DNA of 64,000 nucleotides from positions 1-64,000 of the forward strand of contig CAZYQC010000008.1 in the NCBI GenBank assembly GCA_964649815.1, given 5' to 3'. The position numbers were made by a program, and so were the translations under genes. The stretch is from G013214665 sp964649815. GTDB taxonomy: Bacteria > Pseudomonadota > Alphaproteobacteria > Rhodobacterales > Rhodobacteraceae. The notes under the pieces were generated by a model, which had not been told where the DNA came from, did no database searches, and saw only the letters and a program-made list of their open reading frames with translations. Shown in pieces: positions 44,656 to 54,154 of this stretch. Within the stretch, counting starts at the first letter, position 1, and each line of letters opens with the position of its first letter.

Positions 44656-46882
44656 GAGCCATCTTCCTTCCCGCGCCGTAGGTGTACCCATAGTTGCCCA
44701 TCCGCGCGGCCTCTTCTGGATCCACGCGCGTCAGCACGTGACCCCGCACCCGAATGTTCACCTGCCGCAGCTTGGACAAACACCGTTTGACCGCCGATCT
44801 TTGCGTCCGATCGTGACGCACAAGAAGGATGTGTTCATCAACCGCGCACGCCACTGTTGTGGCATCGGCTACCGGCAGGATCGGGGGGCAGTTAACAAGA
44901 ACAAGATCGTAGTATTTCTTCAATTCTTCGATTGTCTCATTCAACCATTCTGCTGAAATCATATCGGACGTGTCGGGCTGCAATGACCGGTTGGTAAGGA
45001 CGTCGAAACCACAGCCCGTTTCCGTATAGACGGCGTCCAGCACATCGCAGCGACCTTCTAGAACGTCCTGCATATCGTGGGTCATGTCCCACTTGAACTG
45101 TGTTTGCAGAGAGTTCTGGCGGACATCGCAATCGATCACCACGACAAGTTTGTCCGACTTTTCAACGACATTCGCCAAAAGCGCCGTCATGACCGTTTTG
45201 CCTTCGCCCTCTAAGGCGGACAAGAACGCTAGGCTGCGCGACGCGCTGTCTTCGCTACCCAATTGCAGCCAATTGCGGACAGATTTCACGTTTTCGGCCA
45301 GCTCTCCCATCGGATAGCGGTTGAGCTCGATCAGCGCATCTTGATAGCTGCGCCATTTCCGTTCTTGCAGAATGCTCAGAACCGGCGCGCCTGTATCTTG
45401 TTCCAGATCGCTCATGGAATGATACGTGGCTTGAACCAGGCTGCGATAGACGATGATCGACAGACCAAAGGCAAAGCCAATCAGGATACCGACGACGGCC
45501 ATGAGTTTGGGGCGCGGTGCAGACGGACGACCTGGGATCAACGCACGCTCGATAATGCGGGCTTCGGCTTGCTGGAACTGCTCTTGCGTGCTGGTTTCAG
45601 CAAAACGGGACAACAGCTCGGCATGGGCCAGACGGGCGGCGCCAGCTGCACGTTCCAGTTGGCGCAGACCGTTCGATGCGCGGGAAATGGTCAAGTATTG
45701 CGCTTCGGCGTCTTCAAGGCTGGACTGCATTGTCTGAGCCCGTGCGCGCGCAATTTCCAACTCATTGCCTTGCGCGACCAATGCACGCTCGAACTCGCGG
45801 TTGAGCAAGTCGTCAACGTCGTCAATCCGTTGCGCAATTTCGACGCGCTTAAAATGCGTTTCGTCAAACCGCTCGGCCCATTGGGCGTCGTCTTGTCTGA
45901 GACGCGCGCGCTGGGCCAGCAATTCATCAATCAGAGAGCTGGTGAACATGGTGCCAAGCGTTTCAAAGCCGCGCTCTTCAAACAGCTTTGCCGTTTCTTT
46001 GTATTGCGCTTCTGCTACCACGAGATCGACGCGCGTTTGGATCAACTGGTCGTTCAATTGTTCGACGCGGCGCGTGATCAGCTCCAGGCTTGTGCCGAAT
46101 TGGCCAAAGCTGCTTGCGCGATAATCTTCAACCGCTGCTTCCGCTTCTTCCACCTGAAGGGCCAGCGTGTCGATCCGTTCTTCGATCCAGCCGTTCGCCT
46201 GTTTTGCGGTGCGCTGGCGCGCGGCCAATTGATCGTCGATGTAAACTTCTGCCATCGTGCCGGCGAGTGTCGCAGATGTTGTGGGCACCGGCGTCTTGGC
46301 GATGATGGAAATCGTGAAAGAGTCATTGTCGCGCACGACACTTGTTTTCTTGCGAATGGCCCAGATCAAACGATCAATACGCGCCTGCGCTTCGGCCTCG
46401 GACAATTCGTCCTCTGCGCCGAACGCAAAGGGCATGATGCGGGCGAATTGATCTTGCAACGTATCAAAAAGCGATAATCCCGTTTCAGCCGGATCTATTG
46501 GATTGAGCGCTTCGGGATCGATCGCGTCCACCGCGATAACCACATTCTCTAGAAACAGGTTGGATCGCATAATTGCGATCTCACTCGCGACAACTTGGTC
46601 GCTAAGCTCAAGGTTCCCGACAAGCTGCTGACCTTCCAGCAAAACCCGTTCGCGCGGGTCCAACAGGACCTTGGACACTGACGTGTATGATGGGGTGATC
46701 TGCGACGCGGCAAAAAGAAAAACGGTGCCAAAAAAGAGGCTGAAGAACAGAACAATGAATCTGCCCTTCCACAGCGCGCGCATGAGGTCTTGAAGATCAA
46801 TGGCGTCTTGATCCTGCGTTTCAATCGACACAGGTTCAAATCCCGCCTCCAAGAGGTTTGTGCGTACAGACTTCATACCCAT
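44648..46882 (-). CDS. Wzz/BY-kinase-like polysaccharide co-polymerase
   Basis: 744 aa. Membrane segment 1 is near residue 45 (FIVLFFSLFFGTVFLFAAS), followed by a long periplasmic coiled-coil Wzz/GNVR region. Segment 2 is near residue 455 (LMAVVGILIGFAFGLSIIV), followed by a cytoplasmic ATPase. The ATPase has Walker A ALEGEGKTVMT and A' VVVIDCDVRQ. The Walker B position reads LVLVNCPPI, where Asp is usual, so it is altered. A short C-terminal Tyr cluster (GNYGYTYGAG) is kept. It controls chain length and export of the polymer. The start is uncertain between ATGs at 46882 and 46876. Confidence 0.88.
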   Translation of the reverse strand: MGMKSVRTNLLEAGFEPVSIETQDQDAIDLQDLMRALWKGRFIVLFFSLFFGTVFLFAASQITPSYTSVSKVLLDPRERVLLEGQQLVGNLELSDQVVASEIAIMRSNLFLENVVIAVDAIDPEALNPIDPAETGLSLFDTLQDQFARIMPFAFGAEDELSEAEAQARIDRLIWAIRKKTSVVRDNDSFTISIIAKTPVPTTSATLAGTMAEVYIDDQLAARQRTAKQANGWIEERIDTLALQVEEAEAAVEDYRASSFGQFGTSLELITRRVEQLNDQLIQTRVDLVVAEAQYKETAKLFEERGFETLGTMFTSSLIDELLAQRARLRQDDAQWAERFDETHFKRVEIAQRIDDVDDLLNREFERALVAQGNELEIARARAQTMQSSLEDAEAQYLTISRASNGLRQLERAAGAARLAHAELLSRFAETSTQEQFQQAEARIIERALIPGRPSAPRPKLMAVVGILIGFAFGLSIIVYRSLVQATYHSMSDLEQDTGAPVLSILQERKWRSYQDALIELNRYPMGELAENVKSVRNWLQLGSEDSASRSLAFLSALEGEGKTVMTALLANVVEKSDKLVVVIDCDVRQNSLQTQFKWDMTHDMQDVLEGRCDVLDAVYTETGCGFDVLTNRSLQPDTSDMISAEWLNETIEELKKYYDLVLVNCPPILPVADATTVACAVDEHILLVRHDRTQRSAVKRCLSKLRQVNIRVRGHVLTRVDPEEAARMGNYGYTYGAGRKMAHV

Positions 46883-47124
46883 CCGTTGCCTGGACACACG
46901 ACCGAAACACTGGCCGCACGGTATTCAAAGATGTCCCATTTTCGCCATTTGCGGCGCCGGCCCATCCATTCGAATACGCTAATCCAAGCCTTCCCTAATA
47001 GTTCTCACAATCAAAGCCACACACCCAAAAAGTAGTATTCTCAGGCGTCCGAGGACGGTCAAGTTTGCGCCCAATTTTGGCCAAATTCGCGGAAAAATAC
47101 GGATTTTTGTCGGACAATAGCGCT

Positions 47125-48567
47125 CTAGGCGGCAAACTGTTTCGACATCGTGGTTAAGCGTCTGAGTTGGTGTGCTTGCGCATTTTGAGTCGCAAGATTC
47201 GTTCCTCGGGCAAGCCCGGTCGCCAAACCAGCACAGGCGAAAAAGGCCAGGCCCAAATCCGGTGTTGCGTTGGTCAACATGGACGACAGCAGCCAAGCAA
47301 AACACGCGACTTTCAAACCAGCGAGCGTCGCACTGCGTTCATCATGCGCGCCCCCGCCGGACGACAAGCGCAAGAGCGACAGCAGGAACAAACCAAAGAG
47401 GAACGTGCCAATCGCGCCAACACTTGCCAATGTCGCAAATAGCCAACTTGAGGCACGCACGCTGCCCAATCCGGCCCCCAGACCGTAGGTCTCGACAAAG
47501 TTGGTAAACGCCTGCGTGTTCCAACTCATGCGTTCGACACCAGAGGATCCTTCAAGCTTTCCAAAGAGGGCGCGATCAAAGAAGGTTTTCACAGGTTCAA
47601 GCAGTTCATACGCGCTCGCCAGAACAATACCAAGCAGCCAAAGCGACACAAAAGACGCTGACAACACTGCAAAGCCGCGGCGCGAGACGCGTGACCTCAA
47701 GTTGCCAAGGATCACCACAAAGCCAAAGCAAAAGATGAACGCGACGAAAGACACATACGCCGCCGAAGACGTGCTTCGCAGGACGGCGATCATCGTTAGG
47801 ATCATCATGACGCCAGCGATGCGCGAACGCGGGCGCAGCAACCAATATTGCAGCCAGAACGCAAAAAGACCGAGCGAGTAGTAGCCAAAACTACTCGCCT
47901 CGGGAAAGCCGCCGATCATGCGCTTGATCCCGGCCATGCGGACGTCTGACAGGATTGCATAATTTGCCGTACGGATCGGATCGAGAAGATCTTTCAGACC
48001 CGCCGCAAAAGCCGCAACATCGAGCCATCCCAGCGCAACATTCGTGAGCCCGGCAACCAACATCGCCGTCACAATGGGCCGAGGGTCTGGCGTTCGACGC
48101 AAAACAGTGGCCAGCGCAAAGAACACGCTGACGCCGAGAACCAAACGGAAGAGCTGGGTCAAGTTACCAGTGGTTGGCCCAAGCGGAACGGAAACAACAC
48201 TTGTCCCGCTGATCGCCCGCGAGATCGCGAACACCTCGGTCCCGCCTCGGAACAGCGTGGGAAAGAGAAGCGTCGCGATAATGCCAAAAGCCGCATAGAG
48301 CATAAGCCAAAAGCCCGGCTGACCGAACCGCATGGATCCAGCTATCATCGCACCGCCACTGCGGCGCACCAAGACCAGCATAAAGAGCATCAAGGCCGCC
48401 ACGTCAGCCAACAAAAGCGAGGCATTGCCCGCAGCGGGCAAGTTTAGTGCGGCCGCCGCGCCAAATGGTGTCGCCAGAAAGAACACCCAAAGACCACGCT
48501 GAGGCCCCGCCACCAACAACGCGGCCAGCAGAAAAATCGCAAATGCGGATGAGGCGACAAATTCCAT
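47125..48567 (-). CDS. O-antigen ligase/polymerase-like membrane protein (Wzy type)
   Basis: 480 aa with about 11 membrane helices and a large loop at about residues 310-370 containing the RMSWNTQAFTNFVETYGLGAGLGSV stretch (landmark: GLGAGLGSVRASSW), which matches the Wzy_C/O-antigen ligase loop. It polymerises lipid-linked repeat units in the periplasmic leaflet. It leads the leftward group wzy, wzc-like, GT4, PPTase. The 242 bp between it and the next gene hold no gene and may carry a separate promoter. Confidence 0.85.
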   Translation of the reverse strand: MEFVASSAFAIFLLAALLVAGPQRGLWVFFLATPFGAAAALNLPAAGNASLLLADVAALMLFMLVLVRRSGGAMIAGSMRFGQPGFWLMLYAAFGIIATLLFPTLFRGGTEVFAISRAISGTSVVSVPLGPTTGNLTQLFRLVLGVSVFFALATVLRRTPDPRPIVTAMLVAGLTNVALGWLDVAAFAAGLKDLLDPIRTANYAILSDVRMAGIKRMIGGFPEASSFGYYSLGLFAFWLQYWLLRPRSRIAGVMMILTMIAVLRSTSSAAYVSFVAFIFCFGFVVILGNLRSRVSRRGFAVLSASFVSLWLLGIVLASAYELLEPVKTFFDRALFGKLEGSSGVERMSWNTQAFTNFVETYGLGAGLGSVRASSWLFATLASVGAIGTFLFGLFLLSLLRLSSGGGAHDERSATLAGLKVACFAWLLSSMLTNATPDLGLAFFACAGLATGLARGTNLATQNAQAHQLRRLTTMSKQFAA

Positions 48568-48750
48568 TCACCTCTTAGGCAACAGGTGCAGCCCGTTGGT
48601 CAACGATGGCCCAAAATATGACCGAAATTGTCGACCCGGCGTGTCGATACCGTCTAAGCACTCCGCTCTGTTTCCAGATTGGGAACAGTCGGAAATTCCG
48701 TTCTCGGCACTGCTTTTCTGTGCCAGGATGCGTTGAACAAGGCTTTTTTC

Positions 48751-50409
48751 ATGCGCGTCATTTGGTTTTGGACAGTTCTCTGGCTTTGCACCAACAGCTT
48801 GGCCACCGCGAACGATTTGCGCGGCCCGGACTTGGGTGTCGCCTCGAACTTTGGACAAGGCGTGCCGCCCGGGTTGTTAGATGCGGCCTTGTCCGCGGGC
48901 TTTTTGGATTATCGGGATGCGGTCTATTGGGAACGGATCGAAACGTTGAATGGCGTTTTTCAATTCAATTCACCGATGACGCTTTATCCAGATGCCCTGC
49001 ACGCTGCAGGTGCTCGGATGAGCCTGACAGTCAACAATGGCCGCCCAGCCTACGACAATGGCTTCACCCCAACCAGTCGCGAGGCCATTGATGGGTTTGG
49101 GCGATACGTCGCAGCTGTGGTCGACAGGTTTCCGGCTGTTCAAGCCATCGAGATCGGTAATGAGTTCAACAGCGCGAACTTTGTAAGCGGACCGTTGCGC
49201 TCCCAAGGCTTGCAAGCCCGCGCTGATGCCTATGCCAGGTTGGTCCGATCCGTTCGAAAACACGTCGCTGACCGTGGGCAGACCATCATCAGCGGTGGTG
49301 TGCATTCGGTGCCAACCGGCTATCTGAGGCGTCTGACCAACAATGGCGCCGTTGGACCGGGCGAGCATATCGCCGTGCACCCCTATGATACGCCCATCGA
49401 ACAGCTTGGCCCACAGTTGCGAGCTATGCGGCAAAATCAGGTTTTAGCGGAAACGCCGGTGCAAATCACCGAATTTGGCTCTCAAAACGAGGATGAGGCG
49501 CCGCATATCCTTTTTCGGTCATATTGCGCGATGGCGCTTAGCGGGGTCAGGCGCGCGGTTTGGTATCCGTTGAACCAACGGGGCGACGGCTACACCCCAC
49601 TTATCACAAATGACCTGCGTTTGACCAAGGTCGGCAAGTCGGCGCAGTTCGTCACGGATCATCTGGTTGGAAAGACTGTCCAAGATGTGTCGCCTGATCC
49701 TTTCACCTTTGGTTGCCTCTTTGATGAACGCCACCTGATCATCTGGGGCGCCCCGCGCGAGGTCACCATCACCAGCGCAGCCGTTAACGTGCTTTTGCCA
49801 GCGCAGGACGATACATCCGGCCCGCTTAGTCTGTCGGAAACAAGCGCACTTGTGGTGACCTCTGATCAACCCTTGGTGCTGGGGCGTGACGTTGTTCTTG
49901 GCGCGCAGAAACGCATCGCGGACAGCTTTTATCAGTTTCCGCTGCTCTCCAATGGCACCTCTGGCCCGTTTACTATTTTGGCCGAAAGCAATTCGCGCAC
50001 CAGAACCCTGAACCAAATGCCGGGTCAGAGCGGGCCAGGGGTACCTTGGACGCCCTATTTAGGCCATCCATCAAACAAGGATGTCCGCGTCTTGTCCAAC
50101 ACCCTTTTGCCCGCAGCCGGAGCTGCGTTTTCCGAAGATGTGATTGTGCGGTTTACGGCGAAAGGGGCACGAGAGTCTCATCTGCATTTGTTGCTTCGCC
50201 TGCCGGATCGGTCCATAGACAGTGTCGGGGTCGAGCTTCGACTAAATGGCCAGTCGTTGTGGAACCTCGATGTAAAGCGGACTTTGGAGCTGTCTGAATT
50301 TCCGCTCTCTCTCGCCGCGGGAGATATCCTAGACACCATCGTGTCAGCCGGTGAAACCGCCACTGGTGACGTTGTCAGTTACCGGATCAGGCTTGAGACG
50401 CCGCCTTAA
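48751..50409 (+). CDS. Secreted clan GH-A glycoside hydrolase (GH39/GH5-like)
   Basis: 552 aa. An N-terminal signal peptide (MRVIWFWTVLWLCTNSLATA) is followed by a TIM barrel. The acid/base Glu is in QAIEIGNEFNSANF (NE motif, about residue 140) and the nucleophile Glu in VQITEFGSQ (about residue 241), as expected for clan GH-A. The C-terminal 200 residues are beta-rich and could bind sugar. It probably trims or degrades the polymer made by this locus, as polysaccharide lyases and hydrolases in such clusters do. The ATG at 48751 is chosen because it opens the signal peptide. The gene end overlaps the convergent pyruvyl transferase gene by 23 bp. Confidence 0.82.
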   Translation: MRVIWFWTVLWLCTNSLATANDLRGPDLGVASNFGQGVPPGLLDAALSAGFLDYRDAVYWERIETLNGVFQFNSPMTLYPDALHAAGARMSLTVNNGRPAYDNGFTPTSREAIDGFGRYVAAVVDRFPAVQAIEIGNEFNSANFVSGPLRSQGLQARADAYARLVRSVRKHVADRGQTIISGGVHSVPTGYLRRLTNNGAVGPGEHIAVHPYDTPIEQLGPQLRAMRQNQVLAETPVQITEFGSQNEDEAPHILFRSYCAMALSGVRRAVWYPLNQRGDGYTPLITNDLRLTKVGKSAQFVTDHLVGKTVQDVSPDPFTFGCLFDERHLIIWGAPREVTITSAAVNVLLPAQDDTSGPLSLSETSALVVTSDQPLVLGRDVVLGAQKRIADSFYQFPLLSNGTSGPFTILAESNSRTRTLNQMPGQSGPGVPWTPYLGHPSNKDVRVLSNTLLPAAGAAFSEDVIVRFTAKGARESHLHLLLRLPDRSIDSVGVELRLNGQSLWNLDVKRTLELSEFPLSLAAGDILDTIVSAGETATGDVVSYRIRLETPP

Positions 50410-51673
50410 CGGAAACACGAGCGAGTTGGTCGAACGCCGTCCAAGCCATGTTTTGCACCTTGGCATGCTGGTCTTCGTCGACGCCATTGGCGATTGCGCG
50501 TTCCACCATGCCAGCCACAGCATATCCAGACAGATCAGGCGCGCCGCTAAAATAGTCTTTCGCGTCAATAAGATCGAAAAACGATTCCATCTTATTGTCC
50601 CAGCCCAGTCCGACAAGCGGGCATTTGTAGCTATAGCCAATGATGTGGGAATGCAGCCTGTGGCCAACAACGCATTCATAGCTGCCCAGCGCACGGCCAA
50701 GGGCCTCGGGACGCTCTGCGCGCGGTTCAATGCGGTAACGATCTGCTGCAATAGCTGAGCGCGACAGTGCAGAGTTTACCCGGGCAAGAAGGGCCTCGTC
50801 AGCACCTTCACCATTGGTGAACAAAACAACCTGGCGCCCTTTGTCGACCAATGCCTTGGTACAAGAGACGTAAAACTCCACCGGGTCAGAAGCACTTCCC
50901 GCTACGCTACCGTCAGAATGGTGCTGCAACACGCCAAAGTCGGTTACGCACAATCCCACTGCATTTTGGCTGTCGAGGGCAGGTCCATAACAGGACGCCG
51001 CCAAAAAGGCCGGATCAACCGTATGCGTGGGTTCCGGAAATACACCATATTGCCGCCGCCAATTGGCGATCGATCCTTCGTCCCGCAGCCCAATCATCCG
51101 CGGTTCCAGCCGTTTGATCCCTTGGAAGAGCTTTTGACCCCGTGCGCTCCAATTCTTGGAAACGCCAGCGGCAAAAACCGCAACAGGCGTGTTGCGCTCT
51201 TCCAGGATCTTCACAATCCGCGCAACTTTGATCGGAAAGTTCAGCAGTTTGTCCGAAAAGATTTGCCCACCGCCAAGAACGATGCAATCGGCCTCAAGGT
51301 CCGACCGCCACTCGGGCTCGAGCCCATCGAGTACTTTCTTCAGCTTGAGCGATACGAGTTGCTGACCGACCGTGCGTGGCAGAAAGCTTAGAACTTTGAT
51401 GGCCAGGGATCTGTTCTGAATGATCTGGTCGCCATATTGCTGGCGACCCGACATATCCAAGAACGACACTTGGGCGTTTGGCAACTTTTGCTGCAGACCA
51501 TAGGCAACACAGTCAGAAATCGCGCCATCACCCAGGTTCGGGCTGTAGCGCAAACCGACCTGTACCACGCGCAGCTTTTGGTCGGACACAGGCGCGCTGG
51601 TTCCGGCCGCAAACGTGTCAGGCAATTCGATTTGCTGGTGGTACACGCGAAACGCCTCAAACCAGTTCAACAT
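50387..51673 (-). CDS. Polysaccharide pyruvyl transferase family protein
   Basis: 428 aa. Family marks are QVGLRYSPNLGDGAISDCVAY near residue 38, the DCIVLGGGQIF Gly-rich motif (here EADCIVLGGGQIFSD), MIGLRDEGSIANW and the C-terminal CVVGHRLHSHIIGYSYKCPLVGLGWDNK. These are shared with CsaB/WcaK-type enzymes that place pyruvate ketals on polysaccharides. It is cytoplasmic and convergent with the hydrolase gene, with a 23-bp overlap. Probably decorates the exopolymer of this region. Confidence 0.87.
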   Translation of the reverse strand: MLNWFEAFRVYHQQIELPDTFAAGTSAPVSDQKLRVVQVGLRYSPNLGDGAISDCVAYGLQQKLPNAQVSFLDMSGRQQYGDQIIQNRSLAIKVLSFLPRTVGQQLVSLKLKKVLDGLEPEWRSDLEADCIVLGGGQIFSDKLLNFPIKVARIVKILEERNTPVAVFAAGVSKNWSARGQKLFQGIKRLEPRMIGLRDEGSIANWRRQYGVFPEPTHTVDPAFLAASCYGPALDSQNAVGLCVTDFGVLQHHSDGSVAGSASDPVEFYVSCTKALVDKGRQVVLFTNGEGADEALLARVNSALSRSAIAADRYRIEPRAERPEALGRALGSYECVVGHRLHSHIIGYSYKCPLVGLGWDNKMESFFDLIDAKDYFSGAPDLSGYAVAGMVERAIANGVDEDQHAKVQNMAWTAFDQLARVSVKAASQA

Positions 51674-52066
51674 TAACCAAAAGAACGCTCACTCAAGTCG
51701 CGCCTTACGACAGCCCGGCGGTCACTCGGCACACCTGGCTCAGCGCATCTTATTGAAATTAGGTGACAAATTTCAACAAATTCGTGCCACATTCGCTGTG
51801 AACAATCCGTTGCCGTTTTTGGGCCAATCCACGACCTGCGATTGTTGTTTCCGCCCGACTGATCACGAATGTGAAACAATTTGCCACTGCGCAGGCGCGC
51901 AGCCCGGATTGCGAAACAAACAATCGATGCCACGTTTCGCGCCTTAGAACAAACACGGCCATAATTTGACGAAAAATCGAGGCAAACCGCGCAGATATGC
52001 GCGGCGCTTGACGTAGATGCAGCTCTCTCTGCAAGAGTGCACATAGATCATAACAATAGCCGCCCT
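51674..52066. other. Intergenic space, no gene seen
   Basis: 393 bp between the divergent pyruvyl transferase and dcyD-like genes. No coding frame with recognisable content. It contains a perfect 7-bp dyad CCGCGCA-GATA-TGCGCGG at 51987-52004 followed by TTGACG at 52008, which may be part of the dcyD promoter, but no convincing -10 box is placed correctly. One GTGAACAAT, the half-site of the NRPS leader dyads, occurs near 51802. Confidence 0.5.
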
Positions 52067-52890
52067 ATGACCCATCCACGCCATCCTATTGTCCTCCAAC
52101 CCACGCCCTTGGAACGTTTGGACCGATTGTCTGACCATTTGGACGTCGAGTTTTACCTAAAACGAGACGACCTTGCGGGGCCGTCCTTTGGGGGAAACAA
52201 AGCGCGCCAGCTAGAATATTACTTCGGCGCTGCTTTGGCACAGCAATCTGACACCGTGCTTATCACAGGGGCTGTGCAGTCGAATTTCGTACGGATGACG
52301 GCGGCAATCGCGAACACACTGGGCATGCGTACGATCGTTCAACTGGAAGACCGCGTTGACACACAATCTGACGTCTATGCCACTTCTGGGAATGTTCTGT
52401 TGAACAAGGTGCTGGGCGCAGAAATCATCACTTATCCCGAGGGCGAAGANNNNNNNNNNNNNNNNNNNNNNNNNNNNNNNNNNNNNNNNNNNNNNNNNNN
52501 NNNNNNNNNNNNNNNNNNNNNNNNNNNNNNNNNNNNNNNNNNNNNNNNNACGCACGCATTCGGCGGATCATCCGGCGCCTAACAACGCTCGACGATGGGG
52601 CGGCCAAAGTCGCGGACGACGATGTGCGTGTCTGGGATGGGGCTCTGGCGCCCGGCTATGGACACATCGGTGCGCCCGCTTTGGACGCGATCAAGCTCAT
52701 GGCGGGACAGGCGGGCCTGATCCTTGACCCCGTCTATACCGCAAAGGTCTTTGCCGCAGTTCCGGCGCTGATCGAAGACGGAACTATACCGCTGGGATCA
52801 AAAGTCTGCATGATCCACACAGGCGGTTTGGCCGGTGTTTTTGCTTATCAGGATGTCCTCGCAAACCTGCTGAGCGATCCACCGCGTTAA
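52067..52890 (+). CDS. dcyD: D-cysteine desulfhydrase / ACC deaminase-like PLP enzyme (interrupted by assembly gap)
   Basis: Both ends are readable. The N-terminal half has LQPTPLERLDRLSDHL, the PLP Lys in FGGNKARQLEYY, and GAVQSNFVRMTAA. After the gap the frame resumes from 52552 and shows GALAPGYGHIGAPALDAI, LDPVYTAKVF and a C-terminal IHTGGLAG. These fold-type II enzymes release sulfide and ammonia from D-cysteine or deaminate ACC. Readable sequence totals about 241 codons against about 335 in the family, so about 95 residues are hidden. The two readable halves are also out of frame across 100 N, so the gap size is nominal. No frameshift need be assumed. Confidence 0.85.
52450..52549. other. 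Assembly gap of 100 N
   Basis: Exactly 100 undetermined bases, a placeholder length. Comparison with the family length suggests about 280-300 real bases are missing. Confidence 0.95.
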
Positions 52891-52999
52891 TCAATTCACG
52901 GGCGGCTTCAAAGTTTGATCGCTTGCACTTAGGTGACCTTCTGACCTCTCGCACGTGCAAAATTCGCACTCTGCTTCATTCGCTGTTAAAGTGGCCGGC

Positions 53000-54022
53000 A
53001 TGAATTCTGTTGATACACAATTAAAGCGTGCAAAGCCTGTCCGACTACCACTCAATGCTGCGGAGGAAGGGCTGGCGTTTGAAATCTACGTTTGTCCCGG
53101 CTTTTCGGCCTTTGAGACTGCGTGCGCGACCCGTGTGTTTGCCGAGGCCAACCAGATCGCCGCAAAGGAAATGGTGACTTGGCGCTTTGTCTCTCACGCG
53201 CCGGGGCTGTTAACAGGCAGCGATGGATTCCTCTTACGCGCTGAGCCCGCGATTGACGATTACGGCTTTTCCGACGTGATGATTGTGGTCGGCGGCCAAA
53301 GCGTTGGCGAGGGAGAGTGGCTGCAAAGGGCCCGCGCCATGCAGCGCAAATCGCGCCCGGTCATCCTGCTGTCGTCAGCCGCGACCACCTACATCAAAAA
53401 GACCAAGTCGCCGCCCGGACATGTGACAACACATTGGCGGCACATCCCGGCGTTGGAAGAAACTGGGTATCATCCGAACTTGACCGACAAGCTGTCCGAA
53501 AACGCTGATGGCATCATCACCTCTGCCGGAGAGGCGGCGACCGCAGATCTGTTGATCGGGCTTTTGTCCTCTATCCTGACGCCGGGACAAGTGGCAGAAC
53601 TGGGCAATCAGCTTTTGTTGCCCGTTCTGCGGAAATCAGATGCAGATCAGCCGCGCGCAATCGGAGACAACCCAGCCCTGTTCGACGCCCGCGTAACAGC
53701 CGCAGTTCAATTGATGGAGGCGACCATCGCCGAGCCACTGTCGATGACAGAACTCACCGACGAACTTGGCGTGTCTGCCCGGCATCTGGAGCGTGTTTTC
53801 CGAACGGTATTCGATCAATCCCCGGCCCGTTTCTACAAGCATCTGCGCACCAAACGGGCAAGGTCGATGATCGAACAGACGCTTTTGCCATTGACTGAAA
53901 TCGCCGTTGCAACAGGGTTTGGTTCGACCAGCACGATGTCACAAGCCGTGCGCGACGCCTATGGCGTGACGCCCTCCAAGATGCGGTCGCGGACCGAGAT
54001 TGGATTGCTTAGCTACAAGTGA
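53000..54022 (+). CDS. GlxA family AraC-type regulator
   Basis: 340 aa. The N-terminal DJ-1/PfpI-like domain (FEIYVCPGFSAFETACATRVFAEAN, MIVVGGQSVGEGEW, TSAGEAATADLLIGLL; shown as landmarks) is followed by a C-terminal AraC double helix-turn-helix from about residue 230 (MTELTDELGVSARHLERVFR, then IAVATGFGSTSTMSQAVRDAYG). Related proteins regulate catabolism of carnitine, betaine, arginine and similar compounds. It lies 132 bp upstream of paaJ in the same direction and could act on it, but PaaX is the more obvious regulator. The start at 53000 fits better than an upstream GTG at 52955. Confidence 0.88.
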   Translation: MNSVDTQLKRAKPVRLPLNAAEEGLAFEIYVCPGFSAFETACATRVFAEANQIAAKEMVTWRFVSHAPGLLTGSDGFLLRAEPAIDDYGFSDVMIVVGGQSVGEGEWLQRARAMQRKSRPVILLSSAATTYIKKTKSPPGHVTTHWRHIPALEETGYHPNLTDKLSENADGIITSAGEAATADLLIGLLSSILTPGQVAELGNQLLLPVLRKSDADQPRAIGDNPALFDARVTAAVQLMEATIAEPLSMTELTDELGVSARHLERVFRTVFDQSPARFYKHLRTKRARSMIEQTLLPLTEIAVATGFGSTSTMSQAVRDAYGVTPSKMRSRTEIGLLSYK

Positions 54023-54056
54023 CGGTTTCGAAATTATGAAGCGGGGCACCTGAGGG

Positions 54057-54106
54057 TCAATATGTTACCAAAACGGAGATGGCCCTAGATAATGGTAACA
54101 TATTGA
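54057..54106. promoter_or_regulatory. Perfect 14-bp inverted repeat upstream of the paa operon
   Basis: TCAATATGTTACCA (54057-54070) and TGGTAACATATTGA (54093-54106) are exact inverted copies with a 22-bp spacer, 49 bp before the paaJ start. Each arm is long enough to be a separate half-site; centres are 36 bp apart. Not followed by a T-run, so an operator (PaaX or the GlxA-type regulator) is likelier than a terminator. Confidence 0.65.
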
Positions 54107-54154
54107 TAGACACGAATCGAGCTGCCCGATATCAAACGGTTAAGGGAGATCAGA

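Noticed and set aside
45263..46477. 404-codon open frame on the + strand
   Set aside because: Antisense to the coiled-coil part of the BY-kinase-like gene; its biased composition explains the open frame.
51987..52013. CCGCGCA/TGCGCGG dyad followed by TTGACG as a dcyD promoter
   Set aside because: No -10 box at the proper distance; not strong enough to call a promoter.
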